This document shows, piece by piece, positions 7,771 through 15,543 of a DNA stretch of 32,420 nucleotides. The notes beneath the pieces are model-generated. The model had not been told where the DNA came from. It ran no database searches and was given only the letters and a program-made list of their open reading frames with translations. The translations under genes and the position numbers were made by a program. How positions within the stretch are numbered: the first letter of the stretch is position 1; the number at the start of each line of letters is the position of its first letter. This DNA comes from Terriglobia bacterium (GTDB lineage Bacteria > Acidobacteriota > Terriglobia > UBA7540), in contig JASHTY010000041.1 in NCBI GenBank assembly GCA_030040315.1, positions 1-32,420 of the forward strand, in the 5' to 3' direction.

Positions 7771-8622
7771 ATGCCCGACGATCTCAGGGTGAAACTTCCG
7801 GAGCCGACGGCCGATGCAGGCCCGGATCCATCCAGCATCTCGGGGGGGAATAACGGAAATGCCGCGGAGGCAATGCCGCACGAAGCTGTCAAGCCCCATG
7901 TGAATCACATTCCTCCTGAAGAATGCCGTGAATGCCTGGCGGCCATGACCCACCGTCTGGTTCAGCCCTTAACGGCCCTGCGCGGCGGACTTGAATTGGG
8001 TCTGCTGGGAAAGCCCTCAGAGCTTGATTACCGCGCTCTGCTCCAGCAATCACTGGAACTCACGGATGCGCTGACCCAGATGGTCGTATCCCTGCGAAAT
8101 CTTGGAGAATCGGGAGTATCCTCCGGCCCCCTGCAATGCGTGTCCCTCAATGCCTTCGTCCAGCAATCCATGGCGGAAGTTGCGGCGTGGGCGCAGTCGC
8201 GGAATGTCTCCCTTCAGTTAATGGCCGAAGAAGCCGTCAAGATTAGCGCCAATCCTGAGCGTCTGAGCGAGGCCCTTCAGGCCCTGTTCGCATGGGTGAT
8301 TCAGAATGCTTCCTGGCAGAACACTCCCGGGCAGAACTCAGCCGGCGGTGCAACCCTTTCCATTTTTCTGTCCACCTTCGGAGAGCAGGCGCATTTGCTC
8401 CTGTCGCCTCCGAAAACGGATGGGCATTACCTTCAGGTCAAAATGCTCGAGGACATTACGATTCCCGGCGTCCTTTTCTCGTACGCCTCGAAGGCCGGCA
8501 CTCTGGGCTGGGCCATCAATCAACGCCTCGTGGAAGGGCTGGGAGGCAAACTCGAGATTCTGACCGCTGAGGGGGAGGCTGGCCGCATTCGCGTGCGATT
8601 CCCACTCGCCCCGCAAGGATGA
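7771..8622 (+). CDS. Histidine kinase-like protein with degenerate ATP site (ChpT-like layout)
   Basis: A 283-aa soluble protein with no membrane segment or sensor domain. After a low-complexity N-terminus (1-50) comes an H-box: His61 in MTHRLVQPLTAL, with the Pro five residues on, as in DHp domains. The C-terminal part still shows a G2-like LGWAINQRLVEGLGG (245-259). The N-box keeps only its second Asn (WVIQNAS, 175-181), and where the G1 DxGxG motif belongs there is SPPKTDG. It therefore probably cannot bind ATP normally. A helical DHp domain plus a dead catalytic domain is the layout of the phosphotransfer protein ChpT. The alternative is a degenerate kinase. Its gene follows the OmpR-type regulator by four bases, so that protein is the likely partner. 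Confidence 0.7.
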   Translation: MPDDLRVKLPEPTADAGPDPSSISGGNNGNAAEAMPHEAVKPHVNHIPPEECRECLAAMTHRLVQPLTALRGGLELGLLGKPSELDYRALLQQSLELTDALTQMVVSLRNLGESGVSSGPLQCVSLNAFVQQSMAEVAAWAQSRNVSLQLMAEEAVKISANPERLSEALQALFAWVIQNASWQNTPGQNSAGGATLSIFLSTFGEQAHLLLSPPKTDGHYLQVKMLEDITIPGVLFSYASKAGTLGWAINQRLVEGLGGKLEILTAEGEAGRIRVRFPLAPQG

Positions 8623-8785
8623 AGTGGGGATTCCTTCATGAGGTTTTCCTGTGCCGCAGGGGTTGGCTTCTGCGGGGAGCTGCGCTTGGATTGTCGTCAG
8701 GAATTGCTATAGAGAAATTTAATTTGGATTTAATCGTTCTCTAAGAGCCTCATGGGACAAATAGAGCTGCGCCAACGAGGAAACC

Positions 8786-10033
8786 ATGACAAATAGTGCC
8801 TTCAATCCCCTCAGGAAGAACCCTCGGTCTACGCTAATCGCGAGCCCCGACTCCCTCTTCCGCAAGCACGTCTTGCAGCAACTGGCCGCGCGAAATTGTC
8901 TGGCAGTGGAGGCTTGCGGCGGCGCTGAAGCGCTGGCAGTGCTCGAGGAAGGCAAGTGCCAGGCCCTGCTGCTCGATCCCATCCTGCCGGATCTGGACGT
9001 CAGTGAGCTTGTGGCCATCGTTAGGGCGCGCCACCCGCAGGTTGAGGTTCACGTGTTGGACGGCGAGTACGGCAAGCCCGGCCTTGGGGGGGATGGAGAG
9101 ATGCACACCGCTTCAGCGGAGGCTTTTCGCCTGATTCAAAATTCCCGCGAAGCGCGCATTCCAACCGAACTTCCCGACCCTCACAGGTGTGCCGCCCCAA
9201 GCGTGCCACCCCCTGCCGACGAGTCCGGCGAAATTGAAGCTCTGCCCGGCATGACGGGCCAAAGCGAGTCATTGCGCCGGGTCTATCGCCTGGTTCGATT
9301 GGTGGCGCCGCGGCAAACCGCCGTCCTGCTGACGGGCGAAACCGGGACTGGCAAGGAACTGGTTGCTCGCGCCCTGCACATGCTGAGCCCGCGCCGCGAC
9401 CGCCCGTTCGTGGTCATTAACTGCGCTGCCCTTCCTGAGCCTCTGATGGAGGCTGAGCTCTTTGGCTACAATCGTGGGGCCTTTACGGGGGCTTTTCAGT
9501 CGCGCCTGGGACGGTTTCAGGTGGCGCACGGCGGCACGCTTCTGCTTGATGAGGTGGGCGATCTTCCGCTTTCCATGCAGGCCAAGCTTTTGCGCTTCCT
9601 GCAAGAGGGTGAAATCCAGCGGCTGGGCAGTCCGGATACGCTGCGCGTTGACGCTCGCATCATTGCCGCCACCAACGCCAACCTTACACGCATGGTGAAG
9701 GAAGGCCGATTCCGCGACGACCTCTATTATCGGCTGGCGGTGTTTCCCATTGAGATCGAACCGCTGCGCTCGCGCCGCGAAGACATTGTTCTTCTGGGTC
9801 AGTATTTTCTCAACCGCTTTTCCGAAGAAATGCAGTCATCGATCCGCGCCTTGTCACCCGCGGCCGTGAGGGCACTTGAGCGGCATACGTGGCCGGGGAA
9901 CGTCCGCGAACTGCGCCAGGTGATCGAGCGGGCCTTGATCCTGGCTGAAGACCATTTAGAGATTCAACCTGAACATCTCACTTGGGATGGCGAGGGTTCG
10001 TACTCTGAGAGAAATCTTAGAACCACGGCCTGA
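8786..10033 (+). CDS. Sigma-54-dependent activator, FleQ/FlgR-like, lacking a C-terminal DNA-binding domain
   Basis: A 415-aa protein. The N-terminal region (about 15-120) looks like a decayed receiver: Asp64 is present in LLLDPILPD, but the acidic pair and the conserved Thr are missing. The AAA+ domain is complete, with Walker A GETGTGKE (184-191), sigma-54 contact loop GAFTGA (231-236), Walker B TLLLDE (251-256) and WPGNVREL (369-376). The chain ends about 40 residues later with no Fis-type helix-turn-helix. Some epsilonproteobacterial FlgR proteins also lack this domain and act from solution. ATG 8786 has GAGG five bases upstream. A 163-bp gap separates it from the gene before, and the sensor kinase follows closely. 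I infer a flagellar regulator. Whether it acts alone or with the second activator is open. Confidence 0.85.
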   Translation: MTNSAFNPLRKNPRSTLIASPDSLFRKHVLQQLAARNCLAVEACGGAEALAVLEEGKCQALLLDPILPDLDVSELVAIVRARHPQVEVHVLDGEYGKPGLGGDGEMHTASAEAFRLIQNSREARIPTELPDPHRCAAPSVPPPADESGEIEALPGMTGQSESLRRVYRLVRLVAPRQTAVLLTGETGTGKELVARALHMLSPRRDRPFVVINCAALPEPLMEAELFGYNRGAFTGAFQSRLGRFQVAHGGTLLLDEVGDLPLSMQAKLLRFLQEGEIQRLGSPDTLRVDARIIAATNANLTRMVKEGRFRDDLYYRLAVFPIEIEPLRSRREDIVLLGQYFLNRFSEEMQSSIRALSPAAVRALERHTWPGNVRELRQVIERALILAEDHLEIQPEHLTWDGEGSYSERNLRTTA

Positions 10034-10068
10034 AGTTGGCACGATCCGTGCTCTCAAGGCCCATCGCC

Positions 10069-11421
10069 ATGCACACATTGTCGGTTGACCGGCAAGAAAA
10101 ACTTGCCCCGCAGGCGGACTCTGCTCGCTCAGCGCGGATGGCCCTTGCGGCCGCGTTCGCTTCCTTCACGCAGACGGCTGGAGCGCTAGAGACCACCTAC
10201 ACGAAGCTGCAGGCGGAGGTGGGACGGCTGCGGCATGAGCTCGAGAACAAGAATCGCAGCCTGGCGCAGAGCCTGGAAGAGAACGAGCGGATGCGAAGGT
10301 ATTTGGCCCGAATCGTCGAAGGCCTGCCCTGCGGCGTGGTGGTCTTCGACGGAGAAATGAATTTGCGCATGATGAATCCCGCGGCAAGACGGTTGCTGAA
10401 TTCGGGTGGCCAAGAAGCCTCGGTTCCTCCCTTCATGTCGTCTCTGCTGGCAGCCCTTCCTGAGGGTGAGTCAGGGCAGGAAGAGGAATGGGTAGTGCAC
10501 GACCCTGAGGGCGAGCGGACAGTGGGCGTCAGCCGCGCCACAATTCAGACCCGCGGGGCAAGGGATGAATCCATTCTCATCCTGCGCGACCTTACCGTGG
10601 CAAAGCAATTGGAACGCGAGCGGGAAGTCTCGCGGCGCGCTCAGGCATTGGCGGAGGTCGCCACTCTGCTTGCGCATGAAATTCGCAATCCCTTGGGGAG
10701 CCTTGAGCTCTTCGCGGGGCTTCTGGCGGATGCGTTATCGAGCCGGGCTGAGCTGCAAGCCTGGATCGGCCAGGTTCAAGCCGGCTTGCGGTCTCTGGCG
10801 GCAACCGTGAACAACGTATTGCATTTTCACAGCCAGCCCTCGGCGCAATTCCTCCCCGTGGATCTTCGCCGGCTGGCTGGCGACACGGTGGAGTTCCTGC
10901 GGCCGCTGGCACGCCAACGAGAAATTCAGATCGAGTGGCGGGAACGCGGCGAACCTATCGCGATTTTCGCCGACCCTTCGCGCCTTCAGCAGGCGTTTCT
11001 GAATCTCGCGCTTAACGCTTTCCGCGCCATGAAGCCGGGAAAGGCACTCACCGTCAGCATTGAGCTGAACGAAGGCAAATTTAATCCCACGGCCGCTGTG
11101 GCCTTTGCGGATCAGGGTTGCGGAATTCGCGTCGAGAATCTTGAGAAAATCTTCGAACCGGGATTCACCACACAAGAGGGAAGTCCGGGACTGGGATTGG
11201 CAGTAACGCGCAAGGTGGTCGAGCAACATGGTGGAACGATACAAGTGGAGAGCCACGAAGGTAAGGGAACCACCTTCACGCTGATGTTGCCATTGAGCCA
11301 ACAGCCATTCACAGACCGGCGGCGGGCCGCAGCGGATAAGTGGCACGGCCTTCCAGGCCGTGAACCTGGCCTGGTAGCCCATGCCACAAAAGTCTCGGCT
11401 ACGAGGGGAGAAGACAGATGA
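10069..11421 (+). CDS. Soluble PAS-domain sensor histidine kinase (FleS/FlgS/AtoS-like)
   Basis: A ~450-aa kinase without membrane segments. An N-terminal helical/coiled-coil stretch (about 40-80) precedes a PAS-like domain (85-180). The H-box LLAHEIRNPLGSLELF follows, with phospho-accepting His at about residue 203. The ATPase has an N-box NLALNAFRAM, G1 DQGCGI, F-box EPGFTT and G2 GSPGLGLAV. The last ~40 residues are an odd tail encoded by a dispersed repeat (11340-11387). I chose ATG 10069, which has AAGG nine bases upstream. The frame is open further to a TTG at 10036 (461 aa), two bases after the previous stop. Its stop overlaps the downstream regulator's ATG by four bases (ATGA), so the downstream NtrC-type protein is the probable cognate partner. 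Confidence 0.88.
   Translation: MHTLSVDRQEKLAPQADSARSARMALAAAFASFTQTAGALETTYTKLQAEVGRLRHELENKNRSLAQSLEENERMRRYLARIVEGLPCGVVVFDGEMNLRMMNPAARRLLNSGGQEASVPPFMSSLLAALPEGESGQEEEWVVHDPEGERTVGVSRATIQTRGARDESILILRDLTVAKQLEREREVSRRAQALAEVATLLAHEIRNPLGSLELFAGLLADALSSRAELQAWIGQVQAGLRSLAATVNNVLHFHSQPSAQFLPVDLRRLAGDTVEFLRPLARQREIQIEWRERGEPIAIFADPSRLQQAFLNLALNAFRAMKPGKALTVSIELNEGKFNPTAAVAFADQGCGIRVENLEKIFEPGFTTQEGSPGLGLAVTRKVVEQHGGTIQVESHEGKGTTFTLMLPLSQQPFTDRRRAAADKWHGLPGREPGLVAHATKVSATRGEDR
11340..11387. repeat. REP-like palindrome inside the kinase C-terminus
   Basis: A perfect 8-bp stem with 3-base loop (CACGGCCT, TCC, AGGCCGTG; 11344-11362) lies within outer inverted arms GTGGCA (11340-11345) and TGCCAC (11382-11387). 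It sits in the coding frame and makes a Trp/Gly/Pro-containing tail after the ATPase fold is complete. The nested palindromes suggest a mobile or amplified short repeat. No second copy is visible in this window. Confidence 0.55.
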
Positions 11422-12773
11422 ACCAGGTTCTGGTCGTTGACGACGAAGCGGCAATGCGCGCTGCGCTTGAAGCGAATTTCCGCCGGCAGGGTTGGAAGGT
11501 TACGACGGCCGGGGGAACCAGCGAGGCGCTCGAACGTTTCCGCCAGGCCCCTTGCCCGCTGGTGGTAACCGACATGCGCATGCCGGATGGCGATGGACTG
11601 CGCGTCATGCAAGGGGTGCGCGAACTCGCGCCTGACACGGCCGTAATTTTCCTGACCGCCTTCGCGAATGTACCTGAAGCCGTGCACGCCATGCGCGAGG
11701 GTGCGTGCGACTATCTGGTCAAGCCCATTATCTTTGAACACCTCAAGGAAGCGGCAGCGCGCGTGCTCGATTCCCGCCGGCCTGTGAATCCCGCGCCCGG
11801 CAACGGCGACTTTGTGGGAAGCTCACCGGCAACCCGGCGGCTGATGGAACGCGCGCGGCAGGTGGCGCGCACCGATGCAGACATTCTGCTGGAGGCGGAA
11901 AGCGGCACGGGAAAGGAACTGCTGGCACGCTTGGTTCACCGCTCAAGCCCTCGCAGCCAACGGCCCTTCGTGGCGGTGAACTGCGCGGGCTTTCCCGACA
12001 CGCTGCTGGAAAGTGAGCTCTTTGGCCACGTCCGCGGCGCTTTTACCGGGGCCATGGCTTCGAAGGCGGGGAAATTCGAGCTGGCGCACACCGGCACGTT
12101 GCTTCTCGATGAAATCGGCGAAATGCCGCTCAGCCTTCAGCCCAAGTTGCTCCGCGTGCTGCAGGAGCGCGAAATCGATCGCCTGGGGGACACGAAGCCA
12201 CTCCCCATCGACGTGCGGGTGATCGCCACCACCAATCGCCCGCTTGCGGCAATGGTTTCGGAGGGAAGATTTCGCGCCGACCTGTTTTTCCGCCTGAACG
12301 TCATTCCGCTTTCATTGCCTCCCCTCCGGGAGCGCCGCGAGGACATTCCTGACCTCATCAGCCACTTCATTCGCAAGTACGCGTCTGCCTCGCGCTCGCA
12401 AGCCGTGGGTTTTTCGCCGGAGCTTCTTGATCGGCTGAAAGCGTACGATTGGCCGGGGAACGTTCGCGAGCTTGAAAACTTCGTGCGCCGCGCGCTGGTC
12501 CTGGGGTCGGGTCCCGTGGTCGGTTCGGAACTTCTCCCGGGGGCCGGACTTCAAATCGACGAATCGGCGCCCGCCGGAATCGCGCCGGGTCTGACTCTGC
12601 GCGAACTTGAGCGCTCACTTCTGGAAAAAACTTTGGACGCAACGGGGGGCAATCGCACGCGGGCGGCGGACATGCTGGGCGTCAGCCTGCGCACCGTGCG
12701 CAACAAAATTCGTGAATTCGGCCTGCCCCCGCGGAGCCCCGTACCCGATAGTACAGGGCGGAGGCTGGCATGA
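11418..12773 (+). CDS. NtrC-family sigma-54-dependent response regulator (FleR/FlgR-like)
   Basis: A 451-aa protein with all three domains. The receiver has DDE at 8-10, phospho-acceptor Asp52, Thr80 and Lys102. The AAA+ domain has Walker A AESGTGKE (160-167), with Ala replacing the usual first Gly, then GAFTGA (207-212), Walker B GTLLLDEI (226-233) and WPGNVRELENF. The Fis-type helix-turn-helix spans about 411-436 (NRTRAADMLGVSLRTVRNKI). Phosphorylation by the overlapping upstream kinase should trigger its oligomerisation and sigma-54 open-complex formation. Its stop overlaps flgB by four bases (ATGA), so the regulator and the flagellar operon form one transcript. This is the strongest evidence that this kinase-regulator pair controls flagellar genes. 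Gene names fleR and flgR both fit; I do not choose. Confidence 0.93.
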   Translation: MNQVLVVDDEAAMRAALEANFRRQGWKVTTAGGTSEALERFRQAPCPLVVTDMRMPDGDGLRVMQGVRELAPDTAVIFLTAFANVPEAVHAMREGACDYLVKPIIFEHLKEAAARVLDSRRPVNPAPGNGDFVGSSPATRRLMERARQVARTDADILLEAESGTGKELLARLVHRSSPRSQRPFVAVNCAGFPDTLLESELFGHVRGAFTGAMASKAGKFELAHTGTLLLDEIGEMPLSLQPKLLRVLQEREIDRLGDTKPLPIDVRVIATTNRPLAAMVSEGRFRADLFFRLNVIPLSLPPLRERREDIPDLISHFIRKYASASRSQAVGFSPELLDRLKAYDWPGNVRELENFVRRALVLGSGPVVGSELLPGAGLQIDESAPAGIAPGLTLRELERSLLEKTLDATGGNRTRAADMLGVSLRTVRNKIREFGLPPRSPVPDSTGRRLA

Positions 12774-13126
12774 ACTGGCTCGAGGACGCAGGCATGCAGC
12801 GCCTGGAGCACTACCTGGACCTGGTGACGTTTCGGCAGGAGCTGATTTCGAGCAACCTGGCGAACGTGGACACTCCGGGATATCGCACCCAGGACATCAA
12901 CTTCGAGGCGGAAATGCGCCGCGCCCGAATGCGTATGGCGGACGCGCCGGTTTCGCCCCACGTACAGGAAATTAAAGGGCTGATCGAGCGTCCCGACGGC
13001 AATAACGTAAGTCTGGAGCGCGAGACCATGGCCCTGGCGCAGGTTCAGCTCCAGTACCGGGCCGGCGTGGAACTCCTCCGAGACGAGCTCCACACCATTC
13101 AATCAGCAATCAACGAAGGGAAATAA
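12770..13126 (+). CDS. flgB: Flagellar basal-body rod protein FlgB
   Basis: A 118-aa proximal rod subunit, exported through the flagellar type III system and assembled between MS ring and hook. The N-terminal rod signature SSNLANVDTPGYR is at 27-39. The C-terminal helix (about 79-115, ERETMALAQVQLQYRAGVELLRDEL) is the second half of the D0 coiled coil. Length is close to the family norm. The ATG overlaps the upstream regulator's TGA (ATGA), and flgC follows after four bases. It is the first structural gene of the operon. Confidence 0.95.
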   Translation: MNWLEDAGMQRLEHYLDLVTFRQELISSNLANVDTPGYRTQDINFEAEMRRARMRMADAPVSPHVQEIKGLIERPDGNNVSLERETMALAQVQLQYRAGVELLRDELHTIQSAINEGK

Positions 13127-13130
13127 AACC

Positions 13131-13571
13131 ATGAACCTTTTTGGAGTCCTTGAAATCAATTCCTCAGCCCTGACCGCGGAGCGCGAGCGGGCGGAAGTGA
13201 CCGCAAGCAACATGGCCAACGCCCAAACCACTCGCACTCCCGGCGGCGGCCCGTACAAGAAGCAATGGGTGGTATTCGGGACCGAACGCCCGGGCAAAAG
13301 CCAGTTCGCACTGACACTCTCGCGCTTTGGCGATCTGCACGCGCGGGGTGTGAAAGTGGAGCAGGTGGTTGAAGACAAGGCGCCGCCGCTTCGCCGCTAC
13401 GAGCCCGGCCATCCCGACGCCGATGCCGATGGGTATGTCGCCTATCCCGACATTAATCCCGTCGAAGAGATGGTCAACCTGATGGGGGCCGCGCAGGCGT
13501 ATCAGTTGAATGTCTCAGCCGTGCAGGCCACCAAGGCAATGATTTCGGAGACGCTGCAGCTCTTGACGTAG
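13131..13571 (+). CDS. flgC: Flagellar basal-body rod protein FlgC
   Basis: A 146-aa proximal rod protein that stacks with FlgB and FlgF. The N-terminal motif is ASNMANAQTTRTPGG (25-39). The C-terminus has the typical YVAYPDINPVEEMVNLMGAAQAYQLN segment that forms the outer helix of D0. Start ATG 13131 is preceded by a GAAGGGA ribosome-binding site. Gene order flgB-flgC-fliE is the widely conserved one. Confidence 0.96.
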   Translation: MNLFGVLEINSSALTAERERAEVTASNMANAQTTRTPGGGPYKKQWVVFGTERPGKSQFALTLSRFGDLHARGVKVEQVVEDKAPPLRRYEPGHPDADADGYVAYPDINPVEEMVNLMGAAQAYQLNVSAVQATKAMISETLQLLT

Positions 13572-13585
13572 CAGGAGGCTTAGCT

Positions 13586-13885
13586 GTGAGCAACCTTGTT
13601 CCAGGAACACCACAAATCGACTGGGGCAATGTCCAACTGGACGTTCGCCAGCCATCCGGCAACCGGTCGGAATTCTTTTCGGCGCTGGAGGGAGCTATGG
13701 ATAAAGTCCAGGAAGTGCAGTCCGGCGCGGATCAGCAGGTTGCAAACCTTTTGCAGGGGAACGGGCAGGACCTCCACTCCGCCATGATGGCGGTGGAGAA
13801 GGCGGACCTGACGTTTCAGTTGATGATGCAGGTGCGCAACAAGATCGTACAGGCTTACCAGACGATTTCCCAAATGCAATTCTAG
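13586..13885 (+). CDS. fliE: Flagellar hook-basal body complex protein FliE
   Basis: A 99-aa protein that links the MS ring to the rod. The C-terminal half carries the family signature: LHSAMMAVEKADLTFQLMMQ followed by VRNKIVQAYQTISQMQF. The start is GTG 13586, chosen because a strong AGGAGG lies seven bases upstream. The N-terminal ~35 residues are poorly conserved, as usual. It sits 14 bases after flgC and 11 before fliF. Confidence 0.94.
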   Translation: MSNLVPGTPQIDWGNVQLDVRQPSGNRSEFFSALEGAMDKVQEVQSGADQQVANLLQGNGQDLHSAMMAVEKADLTFQLMMQVRNKIVQAYQTISQMQF

Positions 13886-13896
13886 GTTCCTGAACC

Positions 13897-15543
13897 ATGG
13901 CCGTGGATGCGAAGCAGATTGCCAGTCAGGTTGTGACCTTCGCGAAGGGCCTGACGCTGCGCCAGAAGATCACGATGGCAGTGGGACTGGCAGCGGTGGT
14001 GGCTACGCTCTGGGTGTTTGTCACTCTATTCGACAAGGCCGAGTACAAGACGCTTTACTCGGGGCTCTCTCCGGCTGATGTGCAGACCATGGAGCAGCAC
14101 CTGACGGAAAAGAGCATTCCCTACGAACTGGCGAGCGACGGCAGCAGCATTCGCGTGCCCGCTGACCAGCTTGACAAAGCCCGCCTTGGCCTCGCAACAG
14201 ACGGTATGCCGCAGTCGGGCCGGATGGGGTTCGAGCTCTTCGACAAGCCCAACTGGGCGGGAAGCGACTTTGCCGAGAAGGTAAATTACCAACGCGCCCT
14301 GGAAGGCGAACTGGAGCGGACGATTCAGACTCTGGGTGAGGTTCAGGCAGCACGAGTTCATCTGGTGATGCCGGAGGAATCGCTCTTCACTGATCAGGAG
14401 CGTCCGGCGAAGGCGTCCGTAGTCGTCAAGCTGCGCAGTGGCCGTCTGGGTGATGATGCGCAGGAAGCGATTACGCACCTGGTGGCCAGTGCGGTGGAAA
14501 ATCTGAAGCCTGAGAACGTAACTCTGATCAACGCCGACGGCGGAATGCCGATTCTCGCTCATAGCGGCGGCTCGTCCAGCCGGCCGCGCGCCTGGGCGGA
14601 GTTTGAAACTGCTCTTGCCCAGAAAGTGGTTGCCACCCTGGCGCCTGTGGTGGGCGAGGGAAAGTCGCGTGCCAACGTGACCGTGGAATATGACCTTGCC
14701 ACCAGCGACAGCACCCAGGAGACCTACGACCCCAACGGCACAGTGGTGCTGACCTCTGAGATTTCTCAGGAGAATGTGCGCGAGGCCGGCGCGGAGGGAG
14801 CCCCGGGAACCCCCTCCAATGTCCCGGGAAAAGAACCGAATCCCCCCGTCAAGCCGGCTTCGCCCGCAGATTCCGAAGCGCAGGGGCTGCACACGGAAAG
14901 CAAGACATTTGCCGTCAGCAAAACCGTCCGCCACACCCAGCAGCCCTCGGGAATGCTCAAGCGCATCACTGCGGCCGTGCTCGTCGATGACGCCACGGAT
15001 GTTCATGAGGACAATGGCCAAAAAGTGGAGACGCACCGCAAGCGCACGCCGGAAGAAATGAAGCAGATCGGCGACCTGGTGGCGGCGGCGATTGGTATTG
15101 ACCCCCAGCGCGGTGACAAGGTGGCGGTTGAGAACCTCTCGTTCCTGACTCTGCCTATTGAGACTCCCACGCCGCCCACCATCGCGGAGCGCGTAGCGCC
15201 GCTGGTGGAGAAGTGGATCAACGTCGTCCGCTACGGCGCTCTTTTCCTGCTGTTTGCGCTCATGTATCTGCTGGTTCTGCGGCCGATCAAGCGTCAAATC
15301 GTGACCACCTTCCTGGATTTCCCCAAGCAACTGGCCATGGCGAAGACCCTGCTTGCACAGGGGGCAGGGCCGGGTGGCAAGAGCGAAAATCTGGAGGCGT
15401 CGCTCCAGGCGCTTGAAGAGTCGCCGACCGAAGCCAAGCAGGCCGCTATGCTCAAAAAGACACTGCTTGAAAAGGTGAAGAAGGAACCTGCTACCGCCAG
15501 CCGCCTGGTGCAGAACTGGATGCGGCAGGAAGGTAAATCATGA
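13897..15543 (+). CDS. fliF: Flagellar MS-ring protein FliF
   Basis: A 548-aa inner-membrane protein that forms the MS ring. Membrane helix 1 spans about 26-46 and helix 2 about 443-464, with the large periplasmic region between. This contains the YscJ-like ring-building part (LYSGLSPADVQTM onwards, and VNYQRALEGELERTI) and a Pro-rich linker (about 300-325). The cytosolic C-terminus, ending ASRLVQNWMRQEG, is the FliG-binding helix. Length matches the family. Its TGA overlaps the ATG of fliG (ATGA). The ribosome-binding site before ATG 13897 is weak. Confidence 0.96.
   Translation: MAVDAKQIASQVVTFAKGLTLRQKITMAVGLAAVVATLWVFVTLFDKAEYKTLYSGLSPADVQTMEQHLTEKSIPYELASDGSSIRVPADQLDKARLGLATDGMPQSGRMGFELFDKPNWAGSDFAEKVNYQRALEGELERTIQTLGEVQAARVHLVMPEESLFTDQERPAKASVVVKLRSGRLGDDAQEAITHLVASAVENLKPENVTLINADGGMPILAHSGGSSSRPRAWAEFETALAQKVVATLAPVVGEGKSRANVTVEYDLATSDSTQETYDPNGTVVLTSEISQENVREAGAEGAPGTPSNVPGKEPNPPVKPASPADSEAQGLHTESKTFAVSKTVRHTQQPSGMLKRITAAVLVDDATDVHEDNGQKVETHRKRTPEEMKQIGDLVAAAIGIDPQRGDKVAVENLSFLTLPIETPTPPTIAERVAPLVEKWINVVRYGALFLLFALMYLLVLRPIKRQIVTTFLDFPKQLAMAKTLLAQGAGPGGKSENLEASLQALEESPTEAKQAAMLKKTLLEKVKKEPATASRLVQNWMRQEGKS

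Noticed and set aside
8623-8785. Possible sigma-54 promoter in the gap before the FleQ-like gene (TTGC and TGGC motifs)
   Set aside because: No TGGC and TGC pair has the required GG-N10-GC spacing.
14026-15330. Long minus-strand open frame (434 codons) opposite fliF
   Set aside because: It lies fully antisense to a well-recognised fliF. Long antisense frames are common in GC-rich genes, and its sequence shows no family motif.
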